This document shows positions 17,682-26,671 of a DNA stretch of 64,000 nucleotides, in pieces. Within the stretch, counting starts at the first letter, position 1. Every line of letters begins with the position of its first letter. Source of the stretch: Pirellulaceae bacterium. Its GTDB lineage: Bacteria; Planctomycetota; Planctomycetia; Pirellulales; Pirellulaceae. Both the position numbers and the translations under genes were made by a program. The stretch is from the NCBI GenBank assembly GCA_023382975.1, contig JAHDXO010000028.1:1-64000 (forward strand). The letters run 5' to 3'. The notes beneath the pieces were generated by a model that worked only from the letters and a program-made list of their open reading frames with translations, had not been told where the DNA came from and ran no database searches.

Positions 17682-17767
17682 CACGCCCATTTATTTCGAC
17701 CTATATTTTCCAAATTAACTCGTTGACTTGAAGAGACTTGCAAGGAATACTAGACATTTGGGCAATC

Positions 17768-17785
17768 TAGGCACGATTGTTGCAG
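17768..17785 (+). promoter_or_regulatory. Sigma-54 (-24/-12) promoter
   Basis: TAGGCACGATTGTTGCAG fits the sigma-54 consensus TGGCACG-N4-TTGCA: GG at 17770-17771 and GC at 17782-17783 with exactly 10 bases between. It is followed about 230 bases later by the repeat-protein ATG, leaving a long 5' leader (roughly 17795-18016) in which I see no gene. Confidence 0.7.
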
Positions 17786-18016
17786 TAACTTCGGGGAGTC
17801 GTGCTGGCAGTGCTCGCTTCGCGCGCTGTCAGCAGTACCGACAAAGGATGGCTCGGCGCGCACGATGCGAACACACGCAACTGCAGCAACGAAACGACGG
17901 TTGCCCGGCATCATGCTCGGGCCGCCGACGCGGGCCGAGAGGGAGGGAGTCCACGCGGTCAAGTTTGGGAGATTTTTTCGAGGTTTCAGCACACTTGTTT
18001 GGAGGGACGAACGACG

Positions 18017-18562
18017 ATGAAACGACAACTGATTCTTGGTATCGCGATCCTGGCTGTGGCCGGGATGATCTTGGTGGCTGCGGCCGAACAGCAGGCGTTC
18101 GCGGGCCATGGCTGTGCGGCGACAACATGCGCACCGCCGACAACCTGCGCCCCGATGACGACTTGCTCGCCGGTCACGACTAGTGCGCCGATGACGACCT
18201 GCTCGCCGATGACGACCTGTTCGCCGATGACGACGTGCTCGTCGCGAGTGGTGGTGGTCAGGCACCGGGCGCCCATGACAACATGCGCCCCAGTGACGAC
18301 CAGTGCGCCCATGACGACCTGTGCGCCCAAGACCACCTGCTCGCCGGTGACGACCAGTGCGCCGATGACGACGTGCTCGCCGATGACGACCTGCGGGCCC
18401 AAGGTGCATGTACGCCGGGTGATCATTCGGCCCGCCACCACGTGTGCGCCGATGACGACCTGCTCGCCGGTTACGACCAGCGCTCCGGTCCAGAAGATGG
18501 GCATGCCGGTCCAGAAAATGGAAGTGCCGGTTCAGAAATCGGTGATGCCCGTGCAGAAGTAA
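18017..18562 (+). CDS. Secreted Thr/Cys/Pro hexapeptide-repeat protein
   Basis: 181 aa. The signal peptide (LILGIAILAVAGMILVAAAE) is followed by about 18 copies of a six-residue unit TT-C/S-A/S-P-M/V, in three blocks separated by basic linkers (RVVVVRHRA and KVHVRRVIIRPA). It ends with four MPVQK-like units. The DNA shows matching 18-bp repeats (GATGACGACCTGCTCGCC type). Cys every sixth residue suggests cross-linking by disulfides or metal binding in a surface layer or appendage. A ribosome site (GGAGGGACGA) precedes the ATG, and an intrinsic terminator follows. It is a single-gene unit behind the sigma-54 promoter. I know no named family. Confidence 0.75.
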   Translation: MKRQLILGIAILAVAGMILVAAAEQQAFAGHGCAATTCAPPTTCAPMTTCSPVTTSAPMTTCSPMTTCSPMTTCSSRVVVVRHRAPMTTCAPVTTSAPMTTCAPKTTCSPVTTSAPMTTCSPMTTCGPKVHVRRVIIRPATTCAPMTTCSPVTTSAPVQKMGMPVQKMEVPVQKSVMPVQK

Positions 18563-18637
18563 CCAGTGGAACAACCGTCAGCTTGACGCCTGGCACGTGG
18601 GAGCTACCCGCATGGTGTCAGGCTTCCAGCCTTGACC

Positions 18638-18669
18638 ATCGGGCCTCCTTTCGAGGCCCGATTTCTTTT
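18638..18669 (+). terminator. Intrinsic terminator after the repeat-protein gene
   Basis: Perfect 10-bp stem ATCGGGCCTC (18638-18647) with GAGGCCCGAT (18653-18662), 5-base loop CTTTC, then TTCTTTT. It would insulate the sigma-54 unit from the downstream membrane operon. Confidence 0.85.
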
Positions 18670-18750
18670 CACGTCCCGCTTTTCTGTGGAACGGACGGCG
18701 GATGGTCGTCGAAGAATAGACGAGATCTCCTACCGCCGGAACTGTTGCTC

Positions 18751-21420
18751 ATGGACCATCCCAACTCGATCAGCCTGGATTTCGACGAAGTGCGGATCCG
18801 CGACGCTGTGGCAACGTCAATTCTGGTTCTGGCGGGCTGCGTGGCAGCGGGCACGACGGGGCTGGTGGCCGAGCCGTTGCGAATCGCGGGCACGTGGTTG
18901 CTGCTGTTGGTGGCCGCTCTTGGGACGCGCGGAGATGTTCGCCCAATGGGGCAGGCAACGAGCGTGCCTTGGCGGTTGGGCGCAGTGCTGTTGATGCTGG
19001 TTGCGCCGCTGAGCGGATGGACGGACGCATCGCACGAGGTACTGTTGGTCGCACTGGTTGCCGCACTGTTGGCGGATCGACTCCGGGGAGCGGCCCGGTC
19101 GATGTTGGCCGCCGTTTCGCTGGCGGTCTTGTTGTGGAGTGTCTTTCTGATCGCTGCCCGCAGCGTCTCGGGGATATGGCATCTGACGGAACTTGGCGGT
19201 GCTGCACTCGGCGATTTTGCTTCGCTGCTGGCCGGCCGTCGTCTGCAGATCGGGGCGTCGTTCGGCACGGTCGACTTGCTCGTATTGCTGGCCATTCTGT
19301 ACGCGATCTGGCTGGGCAGCACCGCTGGAGCTCGGCTTTGGCGGGCCATTCTCGTGCTGGTCGTCGTAATCGCCGTGCATTCGGGTTACCTGTGCGTGGT
19401 GGCTCGCTGGCTGGACTTGGAGGCGTCCTTGCCCGAGGCGGCTGAGTGGACGTTCGAGCATCCCTACACACCGCCACCGTGGCGTTGGTCGGCGGCGGTA
19501 GGCACATTGCTGCCTTGGAATCTTCCACTCTTGGCCGCTGTGCTGCATGTCTCGGTGTTGGGGATGCTGTGGCGCTGGTCCAGGTGGCCGACCGCTTGGC
19601 CGTCGCCGCGCGGGGGTTGGCGTTCATGGGCTCGCTGGACGGGTTTCCTCCGATCTTCTCGCGCCGCGGGCATACTGGCAGCGTTGGCCGTGGCCGTGTC
19701 CGTGGCCGGCACGTTGTCGATCGGGCGAGTTGACTTGACCGGCAAGACCATTCTCGCCAACGCGATGGGCCGCTTGGATTGGCAGCGGCCCGTGTTCGAC
19801 CGATACGGCCGCCAGTCCGCTGGGATGTTCGGCATGTTGCCGCGGCTGGTGCAAAGTCTCGGCGGCGAATTGCGGGTGACCGAACAGTGGAGCGAGGCGG
19901 AACTCGCCGCGGCAGATGCGGTGGCCTTGATCCATCCGACCACCGAGTTGCGGTCGGAGCAGCGAGACCGGATCATCGAGTATGTCCGGCGCGGGGGAGC
20001 GTTGTTGGTGATCGCCGAGCCGCAGCTTCGCGAGGGGGATGCGGTCAGCGATCACAACGAAGTGCTGCGCGGGACTTCGATCAAGGTGCGACGGGATGTG
20101 GTCGCGCCGGTGACTTCGGGGTGGCAGCACGCCTTAGCGACAAGCACGCACCCGGTGACGACCGGACTCGATCGGCGGCGGAGCCATTTCTTCAGCGGCG
20201 TCGGTTCCTCGCTGGAGATTGCATGGCCGGCGCGTCCGCTGATCGTCGGACGATGGGGGTGGAGCGATCCAGGAAGCGATTCGTTGTTTACCGGCGCGCA
20301 TCGGTGGGAGCCGGGCGAGCGGCTCGGGGATTTGGTATTGGCGAGCGAGCAGCGCCACGGTCGCGGGCGCATTCTGGTCTTGGGCGACGGACACAGTTTC
20401 ACCAACGAGGGCGGTTTCCGCGGATTCTGGTTGGCCGGGCGTATCCTGTCGTACCTCGTACACGGGCAAGGCAGTCCGCAGTCGGGCGTACGTCCCTTCC
20501 TGACGTTGATTCTTGCGACCGGCTTGACGCTGACGGTGATTGGCTGGCCGGAACCGCGGCGACTGATCGTGCTCGCCCTGGTGCTGGCGACTTCGCTGGT
20601 CTGCTGCCAAGGCATCAGCCGCAGCGCGTCGCGAATGGTTCCCGACGGCCGGCTGCTCGCCACCGGCGAGGAGCGGATTGGCAGCCGGTTGGCTTACGTC
20701 GGGGCTTCCCACGCCGAAGGGTACAGTGACGGAGCATGGTCGTTCGACGGGATCGAAGGATTGTCATTGACGTTGATGCGCAGCGATCTGCTCGCGCTCA
20801 GTCTGCCGCAACTGACTCGCGAGCATCTGGACCGTGCCGGCGTATTTGTTTCGGTGGCGCCTTCGCGACCGTACACGGCCCGGCAGAGGCGGATGTTGGT
20901 GGATTTCGTCGGTGGGGGCGGAATCTTGATCTGCACCGTGGGGGCCGAACAAGCGGGAGCCAGCCGCGACCTGTTGGCAGAATTCGGAATTCGCGTCCCG
21001 GAATCGCCGGTTCCGACCTTGCACAAGCTGCCGGAGCCCGAGCCGATGGGGCGAATGCGGGCGATCTATCTCCGAGTCGAAGACCAAGCCGGGACGATCC
21101 ACGATTCAGGAGTCAACTTCTTCGCAGGTTGGCCCGTGGAACTTGCGGACGACGAGGGCCAGGTCTTAGTCTACGGCAAGAACGATCTGCCCTTGGCGGT
21201 GCTGCGGGAATTCGGGCAAGGCAGTGTGGTCGTCATTGGTGACAGCAGTTTCGCCTTGAACAAGAATCTTGAGTATTTCGAGGGCCAACCGTTCGACGGT
21301 CGCTACGACAATTCGCACTTCTGGCGCTGGCTGATAACCTCGTTGACCGACACTGAGCCGTGGCTGCCGCCGCTCGAAGCGGAACCCGTGCCCGAACCAG
21401 CGCAGGAGGAGCCGCAATGA
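18751..21420 (+). CDS. Large membrane protein, DUF4350-like
   Basis: 889 aa. The first ~330 residues contain about eight hydrophobic helices (for example SILVLAGCVAAGTTGLV and LLLLVAALG). Then come GATase-like/DUF4350 Rossmann folds (RIIEYVRRGGALLVIAEPQL; ILVLGDGHSFTNEGGFRGFW), another TM pair near 590-640, and a second such fold (MLVDFVGGGGILICTVGAEQ; VVVIGDSSFALNKN). DUF4350 proteins often sit beside MoxR and vWA genes in exported protein-processing loci; their activity is not known. Start chosen after the terminator of the previous unit. The stop overlaps the next ATG (ATGA), so translation is coupled. Confidence 0.75.
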   Translation: MDHPNSISLDFDEVRIRDAVATSILVLAGCVAAGTTGLVAEPLRIAGTWLLLLVAALGTRGDVRPMGQATSVPWRLGAVLLMLVAPLSGWTDASHEVLLVALVAALLADRLRGAARSMLAAVSLAVLLWSVFLIAARSVSGIWHLTELGGAALGDFASLLAGRRLQIGASFGTVDLLVLLAILYAIWLGSTAGARLWRAILVLVVVIAVHSGYLCVVARWLDLEASLPEAAEWTFEHPYTPPPWRWSAAVGTLLPWNLPLLAAVLHVSVLGMLWRWSRWPTAWPSPRGGWRSWARWTGFLRSSRAAGILAALAVAVSVAGTLSIGRVDLTGKTILANAMGRLDWQRPVFDRYGRQSAGMFGMLPRLVQSLGGELRVTEQWSEAELAAADAVALIHPTTELRSEQRDRIIEYVRRGGALLVIAEPQLREGDAVSDHNEVLRGTSIKVRRDVVAPVTSGWQHALATSTHPVTTGLDRRRSHFFSGVGSSLEIAWPARPLIVGRWGWSDPGSDSLFTGAHRWEPGERLGDLVLASEQRHGRGRILVLGDGHSFTNEGGFRGFWLAGRILSYLVHGQGSPQSGVRPFLTLILATGLTLTVIGWPEPRRLIVLALVLATSLVCCQGISRSASRMVPDGRLLATGEERIGSRLAYVGASHAEGYSDGAWSFDGIEGLSLTLMRSDLLALSLPQLTREHLDRAGVFVSVAPSRPYTARQRRMLVDFVGGGGILICTVGAEQAGASRDLLAEFGIRVPESPVPTLHKLPEPEPMGRMRAIYLRVEDQAGTIHDSGVNFFAGWPVELADDEGQVLVYGKNDLPLAVLREFGQGSVVVIGDSSFALNKNLEYFEGQPFDGRYDNSHFWRWLITSLTDTEPWLPPLEAEPVPEPAQEEPQ

Positions 21421-24167
21421 TCCGCGGTTGGATTGCCGTCGCCCTGCTGGCCGCCAGTTGGCTGTTCGGACTCGGCTACTTTGCCCCGGCCCGGCCGATC
21501 GTCTGGTGGTGCGCTGTGGCGTCGGCCGTGGTGTTGTTGGCGGGCACTCGCTTGCGCACGCCTTCTTGGTTCGTGGTCGTAGTCTGCAGCGTGCTGTTGC
21601 TGCCGCCCGTGTTGCTGATGCCTTGGCCATCGGCCGCGATTCCCGCGCTGCTGGCAGCCGGTTTATGGCTGCAACGGTCCCCGACGCCGAGCCGGTGGCC
21701 GCGGCAACTGGGCGGGGGCGCGGTGATCGCCTCGGCCATTTTGTTGTTCCAGGCAGCAGCGCTGCAGGTGTACGAAGCGTTGACCGCGCGGGCGCACGAA
21801 CTGCCTTGGCCGCTGACCGCTGTGGTCGGAGGAATCGCCGGGTTGTTGGGCATGGACGCAGCGGTCGACGGCGCCGCGCTGACGATCCGGGACTCGGTGG
21901 CTCCACAGCGGATCGCGGCTACGTGGGAACTGCTCTTCGATCCAGCAAGCGTGCTGTTTCTGGTCGGCGGATTGGTCTGGCTGGCGTGTTTCGGGTGGAT
22001 CGTTGGAAGACCGAACAGCCGCCGGGCGTCCATGAACCGCGGCCAGTCCCGTCCCTTGCACCGGGTATCCGTGGCCCGAAGGCTGTCCCTTTCCTACAGC
22101 AGCCTCTTGGTACGCTGGGGTTGGTATCTGCGTCCGGCGACGCAGTTGGTACTGGTCTGGCTGCTGTGGTTGCCGCTGAGGACCGGTCTGCTGATCGCGT
22201 TGCTCGTTCATCGAACTCTGCGGGCCGATCCGTACACGATGCCGAACGTCGGTGACTTGTTCGTCAATAGTTGGCTTCATGCCGGTCTGCTTGCCGGACT
22301 GGTGGCCTTGGCCGCACGCTGGGTTGTGCTTCCACTGCGTGCCGAAAGGGCCGGACGGGTCCGATTACAACGGTCCGTCCGTCCTAAGCCTTCGAGGCGA
22401 GCGGTCGCCGCGCCGGCCGCCTGCGTTGCGGTCGGCACGGCGTTGTTGATCATGGCGTGCTATTGGGTGCCGGTGGGAAGGCCCCAAGCTGGGCGCGTCA
22501 TGGTGATCGAAAGGCATTCGACCTGGGAACCGACCACCGAGCCCTATGGAACGAAGATCTACGGCGAGGCCGGCTCGTACAACTATGCAGCGATCTACGA
22601 GTACTGCGGGCAATTCTTCGAGATGTCTCGTCTGTTGGAGCAGGAGGCGATCGATGATCGGCGGCTGGCGGATTGCGACGTGCTGATCGTCAAGACGCCG
22701 ACGTCGCGGTACATGCCAGGCGAGGTGGATGCCATCGAGCGATTTGTGCGCGGCGGTGGTGCACTGCTGTTGATCGGTGATCACACCAATGTGTTCAACA
22801 TGAACACGTACTTGAACGACATCTCGCGCCGCTTTGGTTTTACCTTTCGCAACGATCTGTTGTTCGCCGTCTCGACTCCCTACGAGCAGCGTTACCGATC
22901 GCCGCCGTTGAAGCACCCGGCGCTCAGGCATCTGCCGCCGCTGAACTTTGCTGTTTCCTGTTCCATCGATCCCGGCCGCAGTCCGGGTCGCATGGTGATC
23001 CGCAGCACGGGCCTGTGGAGTCTGCCGCCGGCCTACCAGGAGATCAACTACCATCCGCAGGCCGAGTATCGCTCGGACATGCAGTACGGAGCCTGGTGCC
23101 AGGCGTGGTCCACCCATGCCGGAGCGGGGCGGGTGATCGGCTTCGGCGACTCGACCCTGTTCTCGAACTTCTGCACATTCCAGCCGGGCAAGGCGGAACT
23201 GTTCCTCGGCATGGTCCAATGGCTAAATTGTCGCAGTTGGTTGGACCACGCGTGGCTCGGTTGGCTGGTGTGGGTGCCGAGCGTTGTGATCGGATCGTTC
23301 CTGGTCGGCTGGGGAGTCTGGTTCGGCCGACGACAGATTGCGGGCGGACGGCTCATCGCCGCGGCGGCAATGGCCGGGTGGGCGGTCGCCGCACTGCTGC
23401 TGGGTACGGCCAGGGACGCGGCGATGCCCTGGCCACAAGCGGTTCGGCCCCTGTCCCATGTGGTCATCGATCGCGAGATCTCCGAGGTGCCGTTGTTCAC
23501 CGGTGCTTTTGCCGACTCGAAGGACGGCCGAGGCTACGGCATGTTCGAGCAATGGATTCCGCGGACAGGGTGCTATCTGTCAAGACGTAGCGGGCGAGAT
23601 GTCTTCGACGGCGATGCGCTGGTGATCATCTCGCCGACTCGCTCGGTCAGCGACGACTACCTTGACGGTCTGGAACGCTTCGTCGCGGCCGGCGGTCACT
23701 TGCTGGTCGTCGATTCGCCGGACGTGGAAGGCTCGACTGCCTTCGGGCTCCTCGAAGCGTTCGGCTTATCGTCGATTCCGGTTCCGTCGCCTCCGGATGC
23801 GTTGCCTCTGCAAGTCGCGGACTGCGACGTGCAGCCTCCCATGCTGGCTTCTCGCGCCATCGCCGGGGGCGAGCCGATTGCGTGGTGGAACCAGCAAGTC
23901 GTGGCGGCCCGCAAGCGGCACGGGGCAGGCATGGTCACGGCGATTGGCTTCGGCTCGCTGTTCAACGACGCGGCGATGGGGTTTCACTGGCTACCGGCGC
24001 CGGACGATGCTACACTGGAGCGATATGACGCCATGTACGCCTTGCTCCGTCTGTCGTTGCCTGTTTCCGCTGGACAGTCGGAGCGTTTTCACCCGAGCAG
24101 CGCGGCTCGCGTAGGTCCAAGTGACGATCCCAACCCACCATCCGCCGGTTCCCCAAGCGATCCTTGA
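21417..24167 (+). CDS. Large membrane protein, DUF4350-like, paired with the upstream gene
   Basis: 916 aa. N-terminal membrane helices (about six up to residue 360) are followed by a DUF4350-like soluble domain: DVLIVKTPTSRYMPGEVDAI, ERFVRGGGALLLIGDHTNVF, VIGFGDSTLFSNFCTF. Two more helices lie near 620-680, and a second domain has FVAAGGHLLVVDSPDV. AGGAGG lies 7 bases before the ATG, which shares ATGA with the stop of the gene before. The 3' end overlaps the activator gene by 47 bases. The two proteins share architecture (TM + fold + TM + fold) and look like an ancient duplication. Inferred to be a heteromeric membrane complex; role unknown. Confidence 0.75.
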   Translation: MIRGWIAVALLAASWLFGLGYFAPARPIVWWCAVASAVVLLAGTRLRTPSWFVVVVCSVLLLPPVLLMPWPSAAIPALLAAGLWLQRSPTPSRWPRQLGGGAVIASAILLFQAAALQVYEALTARAHELPWPLTAVVGGIAGLLGMDAAVDGAALTIRDSVAPQRIAATWELLFDPASVLFLVGGLVWLACFGWIVGRPNSRRASMNRGQSRPLHRVSVARRLSLSYSSLLVRWGWYLRPATQLVLVWLLWLPLRTGLLIALLVHRTLRADPYTMPNVGDLFVNSWLHAGLLAGLVALAARWVVLPLRAERAGRVRLQRSVRPKPSRRAVAAPAACVAVGTALLIMACYWVPVGRPQAGRVMVIERHSTWEPTTEPYGTKIYGEAGSYNYAAIYEYCGQFFEMSRLLEQEAIDDRRLADCDVLIVKTPTSRYMPGEVDAIERFVRGGGALLLIGDHTNVFNMNTYLNDISRRFGFTFRNDLLFAVSTPYEQRYRSPPLKHPALRHLPPLNFAVSCSIDPGRSPGRMVIRSTGLWSLPPAYQEINYHPQAEYRSDMQYGAWCQAWSTHAGAGRVIGFGDSTLFSNFCTFQPGKAELFLGMVQWLNCRSWLDHAWLGWLVWVPSVVIGSFLVGWGVWFGRRQIAGGRLIAAAAMAGWAVAALLLGTARDAAMPWPQAVRPLSHVVIDREISEVPLFTGAFADSKDGRGYGMFEQWIPRTGCYLSRRSGRDVFDGDALVIISPTRSVSDDYLDGLERFVAAGGHLLVVDSPDVEGSTAFGLLEAFGLSSIPVPSPPDALPLQVADCDVQPPMLASRAIAGGEPIAWWNQQVVAARKRHGAGMVTAIGFGSLFNDAAMGFHWLPAPDDATLERYDAMYALLRLSLPVSAGQSERFHPSSAARVGPSDDPNPPSAGSPSDP

Positions 24168-25491
24168 TTCGATCGCCGATGGTGTTTTCACCGTGGATGC
24201 CCAGTGGCGAATCACGTCGTTCAACGCGGCGGCTGAGCGGATTACCGGCGTCTCCCGTGAGGAAGCGATGTTGCGTCCGTGCCGCGACGTGTTTCGCGCG
24301 AGCACTTGCGACGACGGCTGTGCGTTGCGACGGACCTGTGCCGACGGTCAAGCGATCGTCGACAAGCCGATTTCCATCGCGGGCCGCGCGGGCGAGATGA
24401 TCCCGGTCAGCATTTCAACCGCCGTGCTGTGTGACGAGCAGGGGCAACGGATCGGCGGTGTGCAAACGTTTCGCGATCTGCGCGGTGCATCGCCGCCGCA
24501 ACCGACATCGGCAGATCACGGCACGTTTCCCCAGCTCGTCGGACGCAGCGAGGCGATGCGGCGGTTGTTCGACGTGTTGCCGCAGTTCGCCGCCAGCAGC
24601 AGCACGATCCTGATCGAGGGAGCCAGCGGCACGGGCAAGGAACTGGTGGCTCGCGCGATTCATGGCCTGTCGCCGCGGCGGGACGAGCGGTTCATCGCCG
24701 TCAACTGCGGGGCTTTGCCGGATACACTGCTGGAGTCCGAGTTGTTTGGGTACAAGGCTGGCGCGTTTACCGATGCGCGAAACGACAAGCCCGGCCGGTT
24801 TGCGGTGGCGGACCGAGGCACGATTTTCCTGGACGAAATCGGCGATATTTCGCCGGCCATGCAGGCCAAGCTGCTGCGCGTTCTGCAGGAACGAGTCTTC
24901 GAGCCGTTGGGGTCGGTGGAGAGTGTCAAGGTCGATGTCCGAGTGATCGCGGCGACGAACAAGGATCTGGGCGAATTGGTCCGCCGCGGGACATTTCGGG
25001 AAGATCTGTTCTACCGGATCAATATCGTTTGCTTGCACTTGCCGGCGCTACGCGAGCGGCGCGACGACATCCCGTTGCTGATCGATCATTTCCTTGGGAA
25101 ATTCAACCAGGCGCAAGAGAGACGCATCACGGGAGTGTCGGACGAAGCGTTTGGGACGCTGCTGAGCCATGACTACCCGGGGAATATCCGCGAACTAGAG
25201 AATGTGATCGAGTACGCTTTCGTGGTTTGCCGCGGCAGCGTGATCGAGTTGCCGCACCTGCCGCCGACCATCCGCCCTCGGACGGTTTCGTCGAGGAAGG
25301 TCGTCTCGAATTCGTTGACATTGCGCCACGTGGAAGCGATCCACATCACCGACACGCTCCGCCGATACCACGGCAACCGAACTTTGGCCGCCAGAGATCT
25401 GGGGATCGACCCCAGCACGCTCTTCCGTAAAATCAAGGCGCTGAATATCGACGTGCCGCGGGCCAATGGACGCGGCGAAAAGCCAAACTAG
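24121..25491 (+). CDS. PAS-AAA+-Fis sigma-54-dependent activator
   Basis: 456 aa. The PAS domain is at 10-120 (AILDSIADGVFTVDAQWRITSFNAAAERITG) with a Cys cluster CRDVFRASTCDDGCALRRTC that could bind a metal or cluster. The AAA+ domain is at 140-370: Walker A EGASGTGKE near 165, Walker B GTIFLDEIGD, and VRVIAATN. The C-terminal Fis helix-turn-helix is LAARDLGIDPSTLFRKIKAL. The sigma-54 contact loop reads GAFTDA instead of GAFTGA, a variant I associate with some PAS-type family members. It starts with GTG inside the upstream membrane gene (47-base overlap), so it is co-transcribed with it. It may regulate that operon or a sigma-54 promoter elsewhere. Confidence 0.9.
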   Translation: MTIPTHHPPVPQAILDSIADGVFTVDAQWRITSFNAAAERITGVSREEAMLRPCRDVFRASTCDDGCALRRTCADGQAIVDKPISIAGRAGEMIPVSISTAVLCDEQGQRIGGVQTFRDLRGASPPQPTSADHGTFPQLVGRSEAMRRLFDVLPQFAASSSTILIEGASGTGKELVARAIHGLSPRRDERFIAVNCGALPDTLLESELFGYKAGAFTDARNDKPGRFAVADRGTIFLDEIGDISPAMQAKLLRVLQERVFEPLGSVESVKVDVRVIAATNKDLGELVRRGTFREDLFYRINIVCLHLPALRERRDDIPLLIDHFLGKFNQAQERRITGVSDEAFGTLLSHDYPGNIRELENVIEYAFVVCRGSVIELPHLPPTIRPRTVSSRKVVSNSLTLRHVEAIHITDTLRRYHGNRTLAARDLGIDPSTLFRKIKALNIDVPRANGRGEKPN

Positions 25492-25584
25492 GGTTGCACA
25501 GCGTCTCTTTCGGCCTGTGGTCTTCGGATTCGTCGCAAATCCGGCGAAGGGGAAGAGTCAGGCATTCCATCAAGGAGAAGTGGG

Positions 25585-26670
25585 TTGGTCGAATCATTGC
25601 TGCTTGTTCTGGTCGGTCTGGTGGTGTTGGTCACCGGTGGCGAACTGCTGGTGCGAGGCGCTGCGCGCTTGGCCGCCTTGGCCCGGATCAGTCCGCTGCT
25701 GATCGGATTGACCATCGTGGCTTTCGGCACCAGCGCCCCAGAGCTGGCGGTGTCGATGCGGGCCACTTGGTTCGGCCAGTCGGATGTGGCGATCGGCAAC
25801 GTGGTTGGTAGCAATATTGCCAATATCCTGATGATTTTGGGGCTTTCGGCGTGCGTGGCTCCTCTGGTCGTGTCGAGCCAACTGGTGCGGTTCGATGTGC
25901 CGTTGATGGCACTCGCCTCGGTAGCGGTCTGGATTCTAGGATCGGACGGGCAATTGACCCGCTGGGACGGCGCGATCTTGTTTGGCACGCTGTTGATCTA
26001 CGTTGTTTGGTCCATACGAGCCAGTCGGCGAGAAGTGCCCGAAGTCCAGGACGAGTTCGCCAAGCACTATGTCGCTCCGCCTCGCGCCGGGACGCGGGAT
26101 TACTTGCTCCAGGGCGGACTCTTGCTGGTCGGGCTGTGCCTGCTGACGCTCGGTTCGTCGTGGCTGGTCGATGGCGCGGTTCAGTTGGCCACGTTGTTCG
26201 GTGTCAGCCAACTGATCATCGGTTTGACGATCGTCGCTGTCGGGACTTCGTTGCCGGAACTCGTGACATCGATCATCGCCACGATGCGAGGCCAGCGCGA
26301 CATTGCCGTCGGAAACATTGTCGGCAGCAACCTGTTCAACATCCTGTGCGTCGTCGGTTTGACCGCGACAATCGTGCCGGCGGGACTGGAGATCTCGCCC
26401 CAGGCGATTCGCTTCGATTTGCCGATCATGATCGCCGTCGCCGTTGCCTGCCTGCCGGTATTTTTCACCGGACACCGGATCGACCGTTGGGAAGGCGCGG
26501 TGTTCTTTGGGTATTACTTGGTCTATTTGACGTACCAAGTCGTGGCGGCCACCAACCCGACGGTTCCTCTCGCGTTCACGGTCCTCGTCTTCGGTTTCGC
26601 GCTGCCCCTGACCGCGATCACATTGATCGTGAGCGTCGTTCATGCTCTGCAACAGCGCAGCGGAGCATGA
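25585..26670 (+). CDS. Calcium/sodium antiporter (CaCA family, YrbG-like)
   Basis: 361 aa, about ten membrane helices in two homologous halves. The alpha-repeats are intact: GTSAPELAVS with GNVVGSNIANILMI, and GTSLPELVTS with GNIVGSNLFNILCV. They contain the acidic and Asn/Ser ligands of the K+-independent Na+/Ca2+ exchangers. The length matches the family (about 320-370). The start is TTG at 25585, preceded by AGGAG at 7 bases; no ATG fits. It is downstream of the sigma-54 activator by 93 bases and convergent with the HEAT-repeat gene, the two stop codons being almost touching. Exports Ca2+ in exchange for Na+. Confidence 0.92.
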   Translation: MVESLLLVLVGLVVLVTGGELLVRGAARLAALARISPLLIGLTIVAFGTSAPELAVSMRATWFGQSDVAIGNVVGSNIANILMILGLSACVAPLVVSSQLVRFDVPLMALASVAVWILGSDGQLTRWDGAILFGTLLIYVVWSIRASRREVPEVQDEFAKHYVAPPRAGTRDYLLQGGLLLVGLCLLTLGSSWLVDGAVQLATLFGVSQLIIGLTIVAVGTSLPELVTSIIATMRGQRDIAVGNIVGSNLFNILCVVGLTATIVPAGLEISPQAIRFDLPIMIAVAVACLPVFFTGHRIDRWEGAVFFGYYLVYLTYQVVAATNPTVPLAFTVLVFGFALPLTAITLIVSVVHALQQRSGA

Positions 26671-26671
26671 T

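Noticed and set aside
18120-18500. Possible CRISPR-like array of 18-bp repeats
   Set aside because: Repeats are contiguous, in frame and encode a hexapeptide; there are no spacers and no cas genes.
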